A DNA stretch of 26,919 nucleotides from Woeseia sp. (GTDB lineage Bacteria; Pseudomonadota; Gammaproteobacteria; Steroidobacterales; Woeseiaceae), in the NCBI GenBank assembly GCA_018701055.1, contig JABIUH010000317.1:1-26919 (forward strand), written 5' to 3'. The notes below the pieces were generated by a model. That model did no database searches and was not told where the DNA came from. It was given only the letters and a program-made list of their open reading frames with translations. Position numbers and translations under genes: made by a program. Shown here one piece after another: positions 15,154 through 23,951 of the stretch. Each line of letters opens with the position of its first letter. Position 1 is the first letter of the stretch.

Positions 15154-17052
15154 ATGCTCGCTCAACCGCGCTATCGGAAGAAAGTTTTAGTCACCCTGGT
15201 TTCTCTAGTAACGAGCATTCTTCTCATCGGCTGCGCATCTCAATCAGATCGCGGCACGGTGGCGAACGTATCGAGTACACCGATTGGCCCCTTACGTCCG
15301 CCCATCATGGGCAGGAATGCCGGCGTATCCGCCGGCCATCCACTGACCACTTCGGCCGCTCTTGAGATTTTGCAGCAAGGCGGAAACGCGTTTGACGCGG
15401 GTGTTGCGGCCTTGCTTGTCGGTGGCGTCGCCGAGCAGGATTTATACGGAATCGGCGGTGAGGCGCTGATACTCGTTTATCCGGAACATGAGAAAAAAGT
15501 CACCTCAATTACCGGGCAGGGTTGGGCGCCCGCTGCTGCGAATATCGAGGATTGGCAGAACGCCGGAAAAACCCTGGAAGGCCAGGGCCTGGATGCGTCT
15601 GTTGTCCCTGGTGCCATTCACGCCGCGCTAACGGTGTTGGAACGATGGGGAACCATGAGTTTTGAAATGGTTTCTCGGCGGGCAATTGAATATGCAGAGC
15701 ATGGCTTTCCTCTACGAGGCCGTACCGCTAATGCGATCGAACGAGACATCGAATTCATCAATCAATGGCCGGGCAACCAAAGTTTCTGGCTTAAGAAAGA
15801 TGGTTCACTTTACAAGCCCGGCGAAAACATTCGTTTTCCTGGCATGGCAAACACATTCAAGCGGATGCTCGAAGCAGAGCACGGTGCGGCAGACGAAAGC
15901 CGTGAAGCGGGCATCGTTGCCGCGCGAAATCGCTTTTATCAGGGCGACATTGCAGAGGAGATGGTTGCATTCCTGCAGGAAAATGGAGCGCCATACGAGC
16001 TAGCCGATTTCGCTGAGTATTTTGCACGCGTCGAGGAACCCTCATCCACAACCTACAAGAACTTCACTGTCTATAAACAACCGTTCAACAGCCAGGGGCC
16101 AATGCTTCTGCAAACATTAAACTTGCTGGAAAATTTTGATCTACAGGCAATGGGGCATAACAGCGCCAACTATGCGCATGTATTGATCGAAGCGATGAAA
16201 CTTGCTTACGCGGATAGAGATACGTATTACGCGGATCAAGACTTTGTAGACGTGCCGGCAATCGGGCTGTTATCTAAGGCCTACGCCGCACAACGCGCCA
16301 AGCTTATTGATCTGACTCGTGCTTCACAGGATTTCAGCGCTGGTGATCCGCTTCCGTTCGACCCGGATGTTGATACGTGGCCTTACTGGAAGGCTGGCGA
16401 AAGTCTGCCCGTGGCCCAGTTGTCAGCGGACCTGACTGATTTTCCGGAATCAGCGAAGGATACCTCGCACATCGCAATCATTGATGAAGATGGCAACGTG
16501 TTTGATAGCACGCCGAGCGGCGGTTGGATCGGCGGTGCCGTTATTTTGGGTGATACCGGAATTGGCATGAGTGTTCGCGGCGAGCAATTTTGGTTAGACG
16601 ACAGGCGCGCGCAACAGTTACGCGCTCGATCGCGACCAAGATACACACTGACGCCCAGTATTGTTTTTCAGGACGGCAAACCTTTAATGGCCGTAGGCAC
16701 ACCAGGCGGTGACAATCAGGAACAGACGATTTTACAAACGTTCTTGAACGTCACTGAATTTTGGCCTAGCTGGTATCCCAATTTGCATGCTGCGATCGAA
16801 TGGCCGCGCGTGCAAACCTTGCATTTCTACCAATCGTTTTGGCCGCATACGTCAGGATTCAATAGAGTGAATTTGGAAGTCGGGATCGGCCAGGACGTAA
16901 TCGATGAAATGATAAAACGGGGCCATGACGTAACCGTATTGCCCCCATTCCGTATTTCAGGGTGTGCAACTGCGGTTCTCTTGGACCCCAACACAGGTAA
17001 TCGCATTGCCGCCGCCGACCCCCGGCGGGATTGTTACGCGATTGCCTACTAG
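15154..17052 (+). CDS. Gamma-glutamyltransferase-family lipoprotein
   Basis: 632 residues, slightly longer than the usual 570-600. The N-terminus is a lipoprotein signal with lipobox LIGC (Cys27), so the enzyme is membrane-attached facing the periplasm. The large-subunit part has GHPLTTSAALEILQQGGNAFDAGVAA and YGIGGEALILVY, where family members have GIGGGGF. The autoprocessing nucleophile is Thr437 in KDTSHIAIIDEDGNVF, giving predicted subunits of about 410 and 196 residues after export. The later GGWIGGAVILGDTGIGM and the PRYTLTPSIVFQDGKP ... TPGGDNQEQTILQ segments match the small subunit. Homologues cleave gamma-glutamyl bonds (glutathione, gamma-glutamyl amides) or acyl side chains (cephalosporin acylase type). 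GGAG lies 8 bp before the ATG. Confidence 0.87.
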   Translation: MLAQPRYRKKVLVTLVSLVTSILLIGCASQSDRGTVANVSSTPIGPLRPPIMGRNAGVSAGHPLTTSAALEILQQGGNAFDAGVAALLVGGVAEQDLYGIGGEALILVYPEHEKKVTSITGQGWAPAAANIEDWQNAGKTLEGQGLDASVVPGAIHAALTVLERWGTMSFEMVSRRAIEYAEHGFPLRGRTANAIERDIEFINQWPGNQSFWLKKDGSLYKPGENIRFPGMANTFKRMLEAEHGAADESREAGIVAARNRFYQGDIAEEMVAFLQENGAPYELADFAEYFARVEEPSSTTYKNFTVYKQPFNSQGPMLLQTLNLLENFDLQAMGHNSANYAHVLIEAMKLAYADRDTYYADQDFVDVPAIGLLSKAYAAQRAKLIDLTRASQDFSAGDPLPFDPDVDTWPYWKAGESLPVAQLSADLTDFPESAKDTSHIAIIDEDGNVFDSTPSGGWIGGAVILGDTGIGMSVRGEQFWLDDRRAQQLRARSRPRYTLTPSIVFQDGKPLMAVGTPGGDNQEQTILQTFLNVTEFWPSWYPNLHAAIEWPRVQTLHFYQSFWPHTSGFNRVNLEVGIGQDVIDEMIKRGHDVTVLPPFRISGCATAVLLDPNTGNRIAAADPRRDCYAIAY

Positions 17053-17086
17053 ATCAATCTTCGCCGTCCATATATTGTTGCGATTG

Positions 17087-18340
17087 ATGCGTATTTTTTT
17101 CTCGGTTTCCTTCATTGGATTGCTTACGTGCGGGTGCGTTGAGAAGAATGACGTTCGCAGCGTTCGTGCCGACAACGCTTTGCCTATTGAGTACGAATCA
17201 ATACCGATTAGTGACGCGACTGAAAACTATCCTGATTTTCTGCCAGAGTTGGCGCTAGAGGCAGTGGCAGCGACCTCGGCCAACGCGAGTGTCGGCGATC
17301 TAGACATGGATGGAGATCTCGACGTTGTTCTGGTCAAAGGGAGGCACTGGCCACTGGAAGATCGCGTTTTATTTGGCGACGGTGGCGGCGAGTTCACTGC
17401 AGGCAGATACCTGAGCGAGATTGCCGACCGATCGTACTCGGGTTCTTTAGCAGACCTAGATCTGGACGGTGATCTCGATATTGTTATTAGTAACGATAGG
17501 CCGGATCCCAGTCTTATCTATCTGAATGATGGCACTGGAGCGTTCGTCATTGGTTCTACGTTCGGCAAAGCAGAGTGGCCGACTAGAAACGCCAGCGTAG
17601 CGGATGTAAATGGTGATGGCTTTGCGGACGTGATTGTTGCCAATCGATATGGTGACAATCAGGGCGGCAACTACATCTGCCTTAACCAAGGCAATGCCGA
17701 ATTTTCCGAGGACTGCGTTCTGTTTTCGACAGAATCCTCAACGACCATCACCCCAGCAGATTTCGACGGCAACGACCTCACTGACCTTGTCGTACCGCAT
17801 CGCGATGGCGGGCAAAGTTACGTCTATGTACAAGAATCAGCAGAGGAAATGAGTTTCAGACGTGTGCCGTTTGGTCCCGCTGATGCGGTCATCCGTGCCT
17901 CGCAGGTGGCGGATTTCAACGGCGACGGCGTACTCGATATCGTTGCGATCAACGCGGGCATGTCGGAGGGTGACGACGGGACGGCTTCAGATCGACGTCA
18001 GACACCGGGCGTTTCGATTTTTCTCGGCGAAACAGGGGGTCTATTTTCGACCGCAATCCCGATTGGAAACGCAGGCTCGGTTCCTTACGCACTTTCTATC
18101 GGTGATCTCGACCTCGACGGAACAACTGATATTGTTGTTGGCCATGTCGAAGCACCGTCGGTGGTCTACTTTAATAATGGGTCTGAACCAGGATTCACTG
18201 CCGTACCGTTCGGGAACGCTGAGGGCACTGTTTACGGATTCGGGATTGGAGATCTTAATGAGGACGGTCAGCCCGATATAGTTGCTGCTCGGTCGGGTGC
18301 CGTAAACGTAATTTATTTAGGCGAGCTCGCTAGGCAGTAG
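17087..18340 (+). CDS. FG-GAP/VCBS seven-repeat beta-propeller lipoprotein
   Basis: 417 residues from the ATG at 17087; the open frame extends back to 16964 but that part overlaps the transferase gene and lacks a signal. Residues 1-17 form a hydrophobic signal ending TCGC (Cys17), a possible lipobox. Seven calcium-binding loops of the D-x-[DN]-x-[DN]-G type are visible in order: DLDMDGDLD, DLDLDGDLD, DVNGDGFAD, DFDGNDLTD, DFNGDGVLD, DLDLDGTTD and DLNEDGQPD. That number fits a seven-bladed integrin-like propeller. No enzyme domain is attached. It follows the transferase gene by 34 bp and may share its transcript. The start has no strong ribosome site, consistent with coupling. Confidence 0.85.
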   Translation: MRIFFSVSFIGLLTCGCVEKNDVRSVRADNALPIEYESIPISDATENYPDFLPELALEAVAATSANASVGDLDMDGDLDVVLVKGRHWPLEDRVLFGDGGGEFTAGRYLSEIADRSYSGSLADLDLDGDLDIVISNDRPDPSLIYLNDGTGAFVIGSTFGKAEWPTRNASVADVNGDGFADVIVANRYGDNQGGNYICLNQGNAEFSEDCVLFSTESSTTITPADFDGNDLTDLVVPHRDGGQSYVYVQESAEEMSFRRVPFGPADAVIRASQVADFNGDGVLDIVAINAGMSEGDDGTASDRRQTPGVSIFLGETGGLFSTAIPIGNAGSVPYALSIGDLDLDGTTDIVVGHVEAPSVVYFNNGSEPGFTAVPFGNAEGTVYGFGIGDLNEDGQPDIVAARSGAVNVIYLGELARQ

Positions 18341-18457
18341 CAAAGAAAGGTCTATTTTATTTTCTCACAAGAAATAAATCTGATCTGTTTATGCGTGGCA
18401 ACTGTCAGCGACGAATGAGTGGTACTATTTCTGCCCCTAAATTGGATCCAAAACTAG

Positions 18458-19669
18458 ATGCTCGAGCAACTCGAATCGATTCACCCTTTGCTTCCACCGA
18501 TCGTCGGCATACTCGTACTGCTCGCAGGTGCCATCGTCGTCGATTTAATTGCCAAACGCGTATTAGTGTCGACAGTCAAGACGATCGCAGAACGATCCAG
18601 CTCGGCGTGGGATGACGCACTGGTGACGCACAACGTTTTTGGCCGCCTCGCACAGGTGGTGCCGGCGCTGATTGTGTTTGTCGGTGTGCCGTTCGTTTCG
18701 GGTCTATCGGAAGGGGTTGTGCAACTTATACGCAACGTCGCAATGGGTTATATGGTGTTGATGTTAACGCTTGCGTTGACGGCCATGCTTAGCGCGGGCA
18801 ACACAATTTATTCAGCTTCGCCCGCTGCAAAAGATCGGCCGCTTAAGGGTTTCGTGCAGGTCCTTCAGATTGTTGTTTGGGTTTTCGGTGGGGTAATGGT
18901 CATCGCAGCGGTGCTGGACCGCTCGCCGATATTGTTACTCAGCGGCTTCGGTGCGATGACCGCCATCCTGTTTCTCGTTTTCAAGGACACAATTCTTTCG
19001 TTGGTCGCGAGCGTGCAGCTCACGGCGCAGGACATGGTGCGGGTCGGCGATTGGATCGAAATGCCGCAGTTTGGTGCCGATGGTGATGTGGTCGACGTGC
19101 AGCTCCACACCGTGAAGGTGCAGAACTGGGATAAAACCATTACTACCATCCCAACGCATCGGTTGATCACTGACTCGTTTAAGAATTGGCGCGGGATGTC
19201 GCAGGCGGGTGCCCGGCGGATCAAGCGGCCAATTTTCATCGATGTAACGTCAATTCGATTTCAGACGGAAGCCGAAGTTGATCATTTCACGCGGTTCGCA
19301 TTGTTACAGGATTACGTCGAGAGCAAGGGCCAGGAGTTGGAAGGCTACAATAAAGGCCTTACGACCAAAGTTGATGAGGAAGTAAATAGACGCCGGCTTA
19401 CGAACGTTGGCACTTTTCGCGCGTATGCATTTAATTATCTAAAAAATCATCCGCGGATTAATACAAATTTGACGTTGATCGTTCGTCAGCTTGACCCAGG
19501 ACCCGAGGGACTTCCGTTGGAAGTTTACTGTTTTACGAATACAACGGAATGGGCTGCATACGAAGATATCCAGTCCGATATTTTTGACCACCTCATGGCC
19601 ATCCTGCCGGAATTCGGGCTGAGCCTGTACCAAAAGCCCGCGGGGTCAGATTTAGCAAACCTAAGATAG
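18458..19669 (+). CDS. MscS-family mechanosensitive channel, YbdG-like
   Basis: 403 residues, close to E. coli YbdG (about 415). Several hydrophobic helices fill the first half (about 12-35, 60-80, 87-115, 130-155 and a pore-lining segment 160-185 with LLSGFGAMTAILFLVFKDTILSL). The beta domain follows: RVGDWIEMPQFGADGDVVDVQLHTVKVQNWDKTITTIPTHRLITDSFKNW, which is highly characteristic of the YbdG/MscM branch. The C-terminal alpha/beta domain ends in FDHLMAILPEFGLSLYQKP. It would open under osmotic stress in the inner membrane. The neighbours give no functional link. Confidence 0.9.
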   Translation: MLEQLESIHPLLPPIVGILVLLAGAIVVDLIAKRVLVSTVKTIAERSSSAWDDALVTHNVFGRLAQVVPALIVFVGVPFVSGLSEGVVQLIRNVAMGYMVLMLTLALTAMLSAGNTIYSASPAAKDRPLKGFVQVLQIVVWVFGGVMVIAAVLDRSPILLLSGFGAMTAILFLVFKDTILSLVASVQLTAQDMVRVGDWIEMPQFGADGDVVDVQLHTVKVQNWDKTITTIPTHRLITDSFKNWRGMSQAGARRIKRPIFIDVTSIRFQTEAEVDHFTRFALLQDYVESKGQELEGYNKGLTTKVDEEVNRRRLTNVGTFRAYAFNYLKNHPRINTNLTLIVRQLDPGPEGLPLEVYCFTNTTEWAAYEDIQSDIFDHLMAILPEFGLSLYQKPAGSDLANLR

Positions 19670-19743
19670 TCTGCTCAATATCTACCAGTATTACGATTTG
19701 TCAAAAACGATTAGGCTAGCGCTTAAAGATAACCGGTCTGGCG

Positions 19744-19971
19744 TTATTTCTGCTCGCGCTTAGAGAAATACGAGTAGACCAGAAGCGTCAAAACCATCCC
19801 AGCCACCAAAATAGTCACGCTCGTCTTGCCGCGATGTGGTGTGTCGGTAGTCCAGATTTCACCATACTCAAGCCAGTACAGCGTGTACATCGATATAACC
19901 CAAGGTACGAAGGAAATCGCGACCTCAAGCGCACGACGTGCGAGTGATTTTGAAGGTTTTGCCATGGGCAT
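19744..19971 (-). CDS. Small two-helix membrane protein, function unknown
   Basis: 75 residues (73 if the second ATG at 19965 is used). Two hydrophobic helices (about 15-34 and 50-67) flank an aromatic loop with EYGEIWTTDTPHRGKTS, and both ends are basic (KPSKSLARR; SKREQK), predicting both termini in the cytoplasm. No domain is recognised. It is convergent with the channel gene and divergent from the ferric-reductase-like gene. The ribosome site is weak, so the gene is supported mainly by its clean membrane-protein pattern. Confidence 0.6.
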   Translation of the reverse strand: MPMAKPSKSLARRALEVAISFVPWVISMYTLYWLEYGEIWTTDTPHRGKTSVTILVAGMVLTLLVYSYFSKREQK

Positions 19972-20089
19972 AGATTACCATGATGCAGACCGATCGTATT
20001 CTTGACCTATTGGGGCAGACGCAAAATCGCGCAGAGACTGAGAATATAGTGCGGATCGTCCCTATCTTCTAAATAGTTGATCGAATGCC

Positions 20090-21022
20090 ATGAGTAATGC
20101 TCCGACTGCTGTGCTGAAACACAAAGCCACCAATGGCTGGAATTTGTTTTGGCTGATTGCGCTTCCAATATCCATCATGATGGTGGTGGCCATGATGGGG
20201 GTCGACATGTCTAGCGGACCCGGTGTATCAACAATGATCGGGTTTTCCGTGCGCTGGGCAGTGCCGTTCATATTTCTGGTGGTTGCGGCATCTGCCGTAC
20301 AAACGCTGTTTCCTGGCCCGTTTCCGGCGTGGTGGCTGCGTAACCGGAAATACATCGGTTTATGTTTCGCTGTTGCGATGGCCTGGCAGGGCACATTCAT
20401 TTTCATGATGTCTAATTTTTATAGCGACTACTATTACGACAACGTGTATTTGCTTCGGGACCAGTTGGAAGGAAGCGTCGGCTACATTTTCCTTACGGCA
20501 ATGGTGTTCACGTCTTTTCAGTTCGGTCGAAAACGCTTAAGCCCGATGCAGTGGAAGGTCTTGCACCGAAGCGGCATCTATTTTCTATTTGCCTATCCGT
20601 TTAGTGTCTATTGGTGGATCTTGTCTAACTACGACAATCCGGAACCGATTGACTATGTGTTCTATTGGTGCGGTTTTACCGCCTTCGCACTGCGCATTAT
20701 CGCGTGGGGTAAAAAGCGCATTTTAGCGGCGAGAAAAAACACGCCCGAGAGCAGCACCCCACTCGCGTTCAAATTCATGGGCGGTACAATTTTTTCAATC
20801 GGCCTGTTGGCATCAGTGGCAACCTTGTATACCCAAGATCAAATTACCAATTTCTTAACGGCACCGCAGTGGTCCGCTGATCTGGTTTTGTGGTTGCCGT
20901 TCTGGCCTTTCGAGCCCTTTTTATCCCTCTTTATCATGGGGCTCGGCACAATGATGTTCACAAAGGTCAGCGCCAGCACTGAACAAACAAGAGTGACGGC
21001 GCTCGACCCACAAACGGAGTAG
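20090..21022 (+). CDS. Ferric-reductase-like (MsrQ-related) membrane protein with few haem ligands
   Basis: 310 residues with about seven or eight transmembrane helices. The central part resembles the ferric reductase-like / MsrQ haem domain: PAWWLRNRKYIGLCFAVAMAWQ, where relatives have LRRxxGLxAFxYxxLH, then QWKVLHRSGIYFLFAYPFSVYWW, where relatives have W+RLHRLxYxxxxxxxxH. Only His in LHR is kept; the first-helix His is Gln (AWQ) and the third is missing. So b-type haem binding as in MsrQ is doubtful. The sulfatase gene starts 28 bp downstream with its own GGGAG site, so the two are probably co-transcribed. Family placement is by pattern only. Confidence 0.62.
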   Translation: MSNAPTAVLKHKATNGWNLFWLIALPISIMMVVAMMGVDMSSGPGVSTMIGFSVRWAVPFIFLVVAASAVQTLFPGPFPAWWLRNRKYIGLCFAVAMAWQGTFIFMMSNFYSDYYYDNVYLLRDQLEGSVGYIFLTAMVFTSFQFGRKRLSPMQWKVLHRSGIYFLFAYPFSVYWWILSNYDNPEPIDYVFYWCGFTAFALRIIAWGKKRILAARKNTPESSTPLAFKFMGGTIFSIGLLASVATLYTQDQITNFLTAPQWSADLVLWLPFWPFEPFLSLFIMGLGTMMFTKVSASTEQTRVTALDPQTE

Positions 21023-21049
21023 TCGTCGCTAACGGCTGCGGGAGAAACG

Positions 21050-22471
21050 ATGACTCATTACATTCGAATTTCGGGCTTAGCCGTTTTGTTTTCGGCCTAC
21101 CTCGTGTCGACGGCCGCGGCTCAATCTGCGATGAAAAACGACGATAAACCAAACATCGTTCTCGTGTTGATGGACAACTTCGGTTACGGGGAAATTGGTG
21201 TCTATGGAGGCGGGATTATGCGCGGGGCGGCAACTCCCAATATCGATGGCATTGCTGCGGAAGGATTCCAACTCACAAACTTTAACGTTGAAGCAGAGTG
21301 CACGCCGTCGCGATCCGCGTTGATGACCGGCCGTTACGGAATTCGTACTCGACAACGGCCAGACGGGCCACCTCGCGGTGTATGGTACGGGATAACCAAG
21401 TGGGAAATAACCTTGGCAGAAATGCTGTCGGATTCTGGTTACGCGACGGGCATCTTCGGCAAATGGCATTTGGGCGATACGGAAGGCCGCTATCCGACGG
21501 ACCAGGGTTTCGATGAATGGATAGGACTTCCAAGGTCGTCAGATCGGGCTTTTTGGCCGGACAGCAACAGCTTTACCCCAAATAGCCATCCAGACGCAGT
21601 ATTTACGCACGTCATGTCGTCGAAGCGAGGTGAAGTCCCTAAGGAACTCGATGTCTATGGTCGTGAAAAACGTAAGACAATAGATCGTGAAATTACCGAT
21701 CAAGCCATCGATTTCATCAAGCGCAAGGCCGGTGATGAGCAGCCGTTTTTTGCCTATCTTCCTTACACGCAGACGCACGAACCCGTCGATCCTCATCCGG
21801 ACTACTATGGCAAAACCGGAAACGGAAGCTTTGCGGACGTGCTCCTACAGACAGATGACTATGTTGGCGAGATCCTGGATACGATTGACGAGTTGGGGTT
21901 AAAAGAAGACACCATCTTTATTTTTACATCGGACAATGGCCGTGAAGGCGTTCCCAGATCGTTCGGTTTCACAGGCCCTTGGCGCAGCGGCATGTTCTCT
22001 CCCTACGAAGGTTCTTTGCGCGTTCCATTTCTGATTCGTTGGCCGGGTAAGATTCCCGCTAAGCAGGTCTCTAACGACGTTGTACATCAGATAGATCTGT
22101 TCCCAACCTTGGCGAGCATTGTTGGTGCGGAGCTACCTGAGGATCGAGTGTACGACGGAGTTGACCAGTCTGACTTCCTGATGGGCAAAACCGAAAAGTC
22201 CGCGCGAGAGTCCGTCATCATTTACATCGGTAATGAGTTATTCGGAGCGAAGTGGCGGCATTGGAAAATACTTCTCAAAGAGATCAATGAAGATAGCTAT
22301 GGCGTCAGTAATATGGCTTACCCGTCAGTCTACAATTTGCTGGTCGATCCCAAAGAAGAAGTGCCAGAGCTCAACTATCTCAACGACACCTGGGTAGATT
22401 TTCCGCTGTATCAGGTTCTGGAAGATCACGAAGCATCAATAGCAGAAGATCCTGGAGCGCCGGATCCGTAG
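21050..22471 (+). CDS. Secreted arylsulfatase-family hydrolase
   Basis: 473 residues. A Sec signal (residues 1-25, ending TAAAQS) is followed by the sulfatase N-terminal signature NIVLVLMDNFGYGEIGVYGGG; the second metal Asp of the usual DD is Asn43 here, as in some related sulfatases. Cys84 in CTPSRSALMTG is the residue converted to formylglycine, so a maturase elsewhere in the genome is required. FGKWHLGD and FTSDNGRE provide further active-site residues, and the C-terminal region is complete. It removes sulfate from an organic ester, perhaps an algal or host polysaccharide or a small sulfate ester; no glycoside hydrolase is nearby, which favours a small substrate. GGGAG precedes the ATG. 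Confidence 0.9.
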   Translation: MTHYIRISGLAVLFSAYLVSTAAAQSAMKNDDKPNIVLVLMDNFGYGEIGVYGGGIMRGAATPNIDGIAAEGFQLTNFNVEAECTPSRSALMTGRYGIRTRQRPDGPPRGVWYGITKWEITLAEMLSDSGYATGIFGKWHLGDTEGRYPTDQGFDEWIGLPRSSDRAFWPDSNSFTPNSHPDAVFTHVMSSKRGEVPKELDVYGREKRKTIDREITDQAIDFIKRKAGDEQPFFAYLPYTQTHEPVDPHPDYYGKTGNGSFADVLLQTDDYVGEILDTIDELGLKEDTIFIFTSDNGREGVPRSFGFTGPWRSGMFSPYEGSLRVPFLIRWPGKIPAKQVSNDVVHQIDLFPTLASIVGAELPEDRVYDGVDQSDFLMGKTEKSARESVIIYIGNELFGAKWRHWKILLKEINEDSYGVSNMAYPSVYNLLVDPKEEVPELNYLNDTWVDFPLYQVLEDHEASIAEDPGAPDP

Positions 22472-22596
22472 TTAGCCGTTCACTCAAGCTGTCTGCGACA
22501 GATTCTTCTTAACCGGTTCACGTCTTGCTTCACACTTGCAGGCAGTATTCGCATGCGAGAGACTAGCCGGCGAGCCCATATCCCCGCGAGACTGCT

Positions 22597-23823
22597 ATGA
22601 ATCGATCTAAGCTAATCTTTGTAACTGCGTTTGCGCTTCTCTGCGCGCCTTTTTCTGTTTTGTCGGCCGACGGTTCTTATGCGCTGACAAACGCCAATTT
22701 ATTTGATGGCGTTGACGACGACATCACTGAAAACGCGACGGTCTTCGTTAAGGACGGTCTAATCGAGCGCATCGAATCCGGTAATGTAAACGTACCGAGC
22801 AGTTACACCATCGTCGATGTCGAAGGCAACTTTCTGATGCCCGGAATGATCGACGCTCATACCCATATCGATACGGTTGAACGGGCAAAGCGAGCATTGG
22901 ATTCTGGCATCACAACCGTTCGCAGCGCCAGCGTTAGTGCTTTTCAGGACGTGACTCTGCGCGAACTTGTTCGCACAGGCAAGTTGGCCGGTCCAGAAGT
23001 AGTCGCCGCTGGAGTGTACGTAACCCCGGAACTTGGCTCGGGTGCGCTCGCCGATCCTCGCCTCGCGGAGTTGTACGACGGCGTTAATAGCGATGAGGAA
23101 CTGCGCCGACTCGTTAACATCAATGCGGACCGCGGCGTAGACGTCATCAAAGCGCGTGGCACGCAACGCGCGGGCTTGCCGAACACGGATCCCCGACAAC
23201 AGTCTTACACCGAGCGGCAATTGCGCATAATTGTAGAAGAGGCCGCTAAGCATGACATTCCAGTGCTTGTACACGCGCATGGCGATGAAGGCGCGCGCGC
23301 CGCAGTGCTGGCGGGTGCCCGTAGTATCGAGCATGGGACTTACATGACTACCGAAACGCTGGAGTTGATGGTTGAACACGGCACCTGGTTTGTACCAACC
23401 CACGTAACAATCGTGGATCTTGTTGAAGAGCGATTCCACTACGTACTACGCCTGCGGGGCAGGCACATGGTGCCGCAACTCGAAAAAGTGATGCGCGAGG
23501 CATACGAGCTCGGCGTCAAATTTGCGACCGGCGCGGATAACTATTATGAGGAAGAATCAATTAATCGAATCTCTATGGAGATTCAGGCTTTCGAAAAGAT
23601 AGGCATGAGCCGTTTCGAGGCGCTGCAGGCGGGCACCGTTAATTCAGCGGAGTTGTTGCGTGTCGATGATCGTACTGGTCGCATCGCAGTGGGATTTGAA
23701 GCCGACATGATCGTTGTGCCGGGAAATCCACTTGAAGACCTTCGTGCGCTTGAAGATGTTCTGATCGTGATGAGCAATGGTCAACTTGCTCTGAAGCGCA
23801 TCCCGTTTGGTGTGACCGATTGA
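22597..23823 (+). CDS. Secreted metal-dependent amidohydrolase (prolidase/imidazolonepropionase-like)
   Basis: 408 residues with a Sec signal (1-24). The amidohydrolase superfamily ligands are all visible: His88 and His90 in DAHTH, Lys185 in VIKARG (likely carboxylated), His226 and His228 in LVHAHG, His246 in EHG and Asp314 in TGAD. The C-terminal GFEADMIVVPGNPLEDL is typical of the group. Related exported enzymes act as Xaa-Pro or Xaa-Arg dipeptidases or on other cyclic amides, so a dipeptide or amide substrate is likely. The gene stands 125 bp after the sulfatase on the same strand; its ribosome site is weak. Confidence 0.86.
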   Translation: MNRSKLIFVTAFALLCAPFSVLSADGSYALTNANLFDGVDDDITENATVFVKDGLIERIESGNVNVPSSYTIVDVEGNFLMPGMIDAHTHIDTVERAKRALDSGITTVRSASVSAFQDVTLRELVRTGKLAGPEVVAAGVYVTPELGSGALADPRLAELYDGVNSDEELRRLVNINADRGVDVIKARGTQRAGLPNTDPRQQSYTERQLRIIVEEAAKHDIPVLVHAHGDEGARAAVLAGARSIEHGTYMTTETLELMVEHGTWFVPTHVTIVDLVEERFHYVLRLRGRHMVPQLEKVMREAYELGVKFATGADNYYEEESINRISMEIQAFEKIGMSRFEALQAGTVNSAELLRVDDRTGRIAVGFEADMIVVPGNPLEDLRALEDVLIVMSNGQLALKRIPFGVTD

Positions 23824-23951
23824 GCCAGCACTAGCTTGCTCTAGGGTCGCCGCTAATTAGAAAGAAGAGCTTTCATTCTGAAGTCTTTCTAAATTGAGCG
23901 ATAACTACATCGACTCGATCAGTTCAGCGACGCGTATGGTGTTTCGCGCGC

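Noticed and set aside
16964..17086. In-frame N-terminal extension of the propeller lipoprotein overlapping the transferase gene
   Set aside because: Proline/arginine-rich sequence without a signal, overlapping coding sequence of the previous gene; the lipoprotein signal starts at 17087.
20825..20832. Further GTATAC sites, for example near 20825, 6594 and 25582
   Set aside because: The first two are inside coding sequence and all are single; a 6-mer is expected several times in this length, so only the 22-bp pair at 3630-3657 is treated as a signal.
22489..22501. Short hairpin CTGTC-TGC-GACAG after the sulfatase gene, followed by ATTCTTCTT
   Set aside because: Only five base pairs; the T-rich tail is interrupted, so it is not a convincing terminator.
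22759..23439. 226-codon open frame on the minus strand opposite the amidohydrolase gene
   Set aside because: No family motifs, no ribosome site, and the plus-strand frame encodes a complete enzyme; a shadow frame.
23857..23892. 9-bp stem (TTAGAAAGA / TCTTTCTAA) with an 18-nt loop after the amidohydrolase gene
   Set aside because: AT-rich stem, long loop and no T tract; too weak to call a terminator, though it lies between convergent genes.
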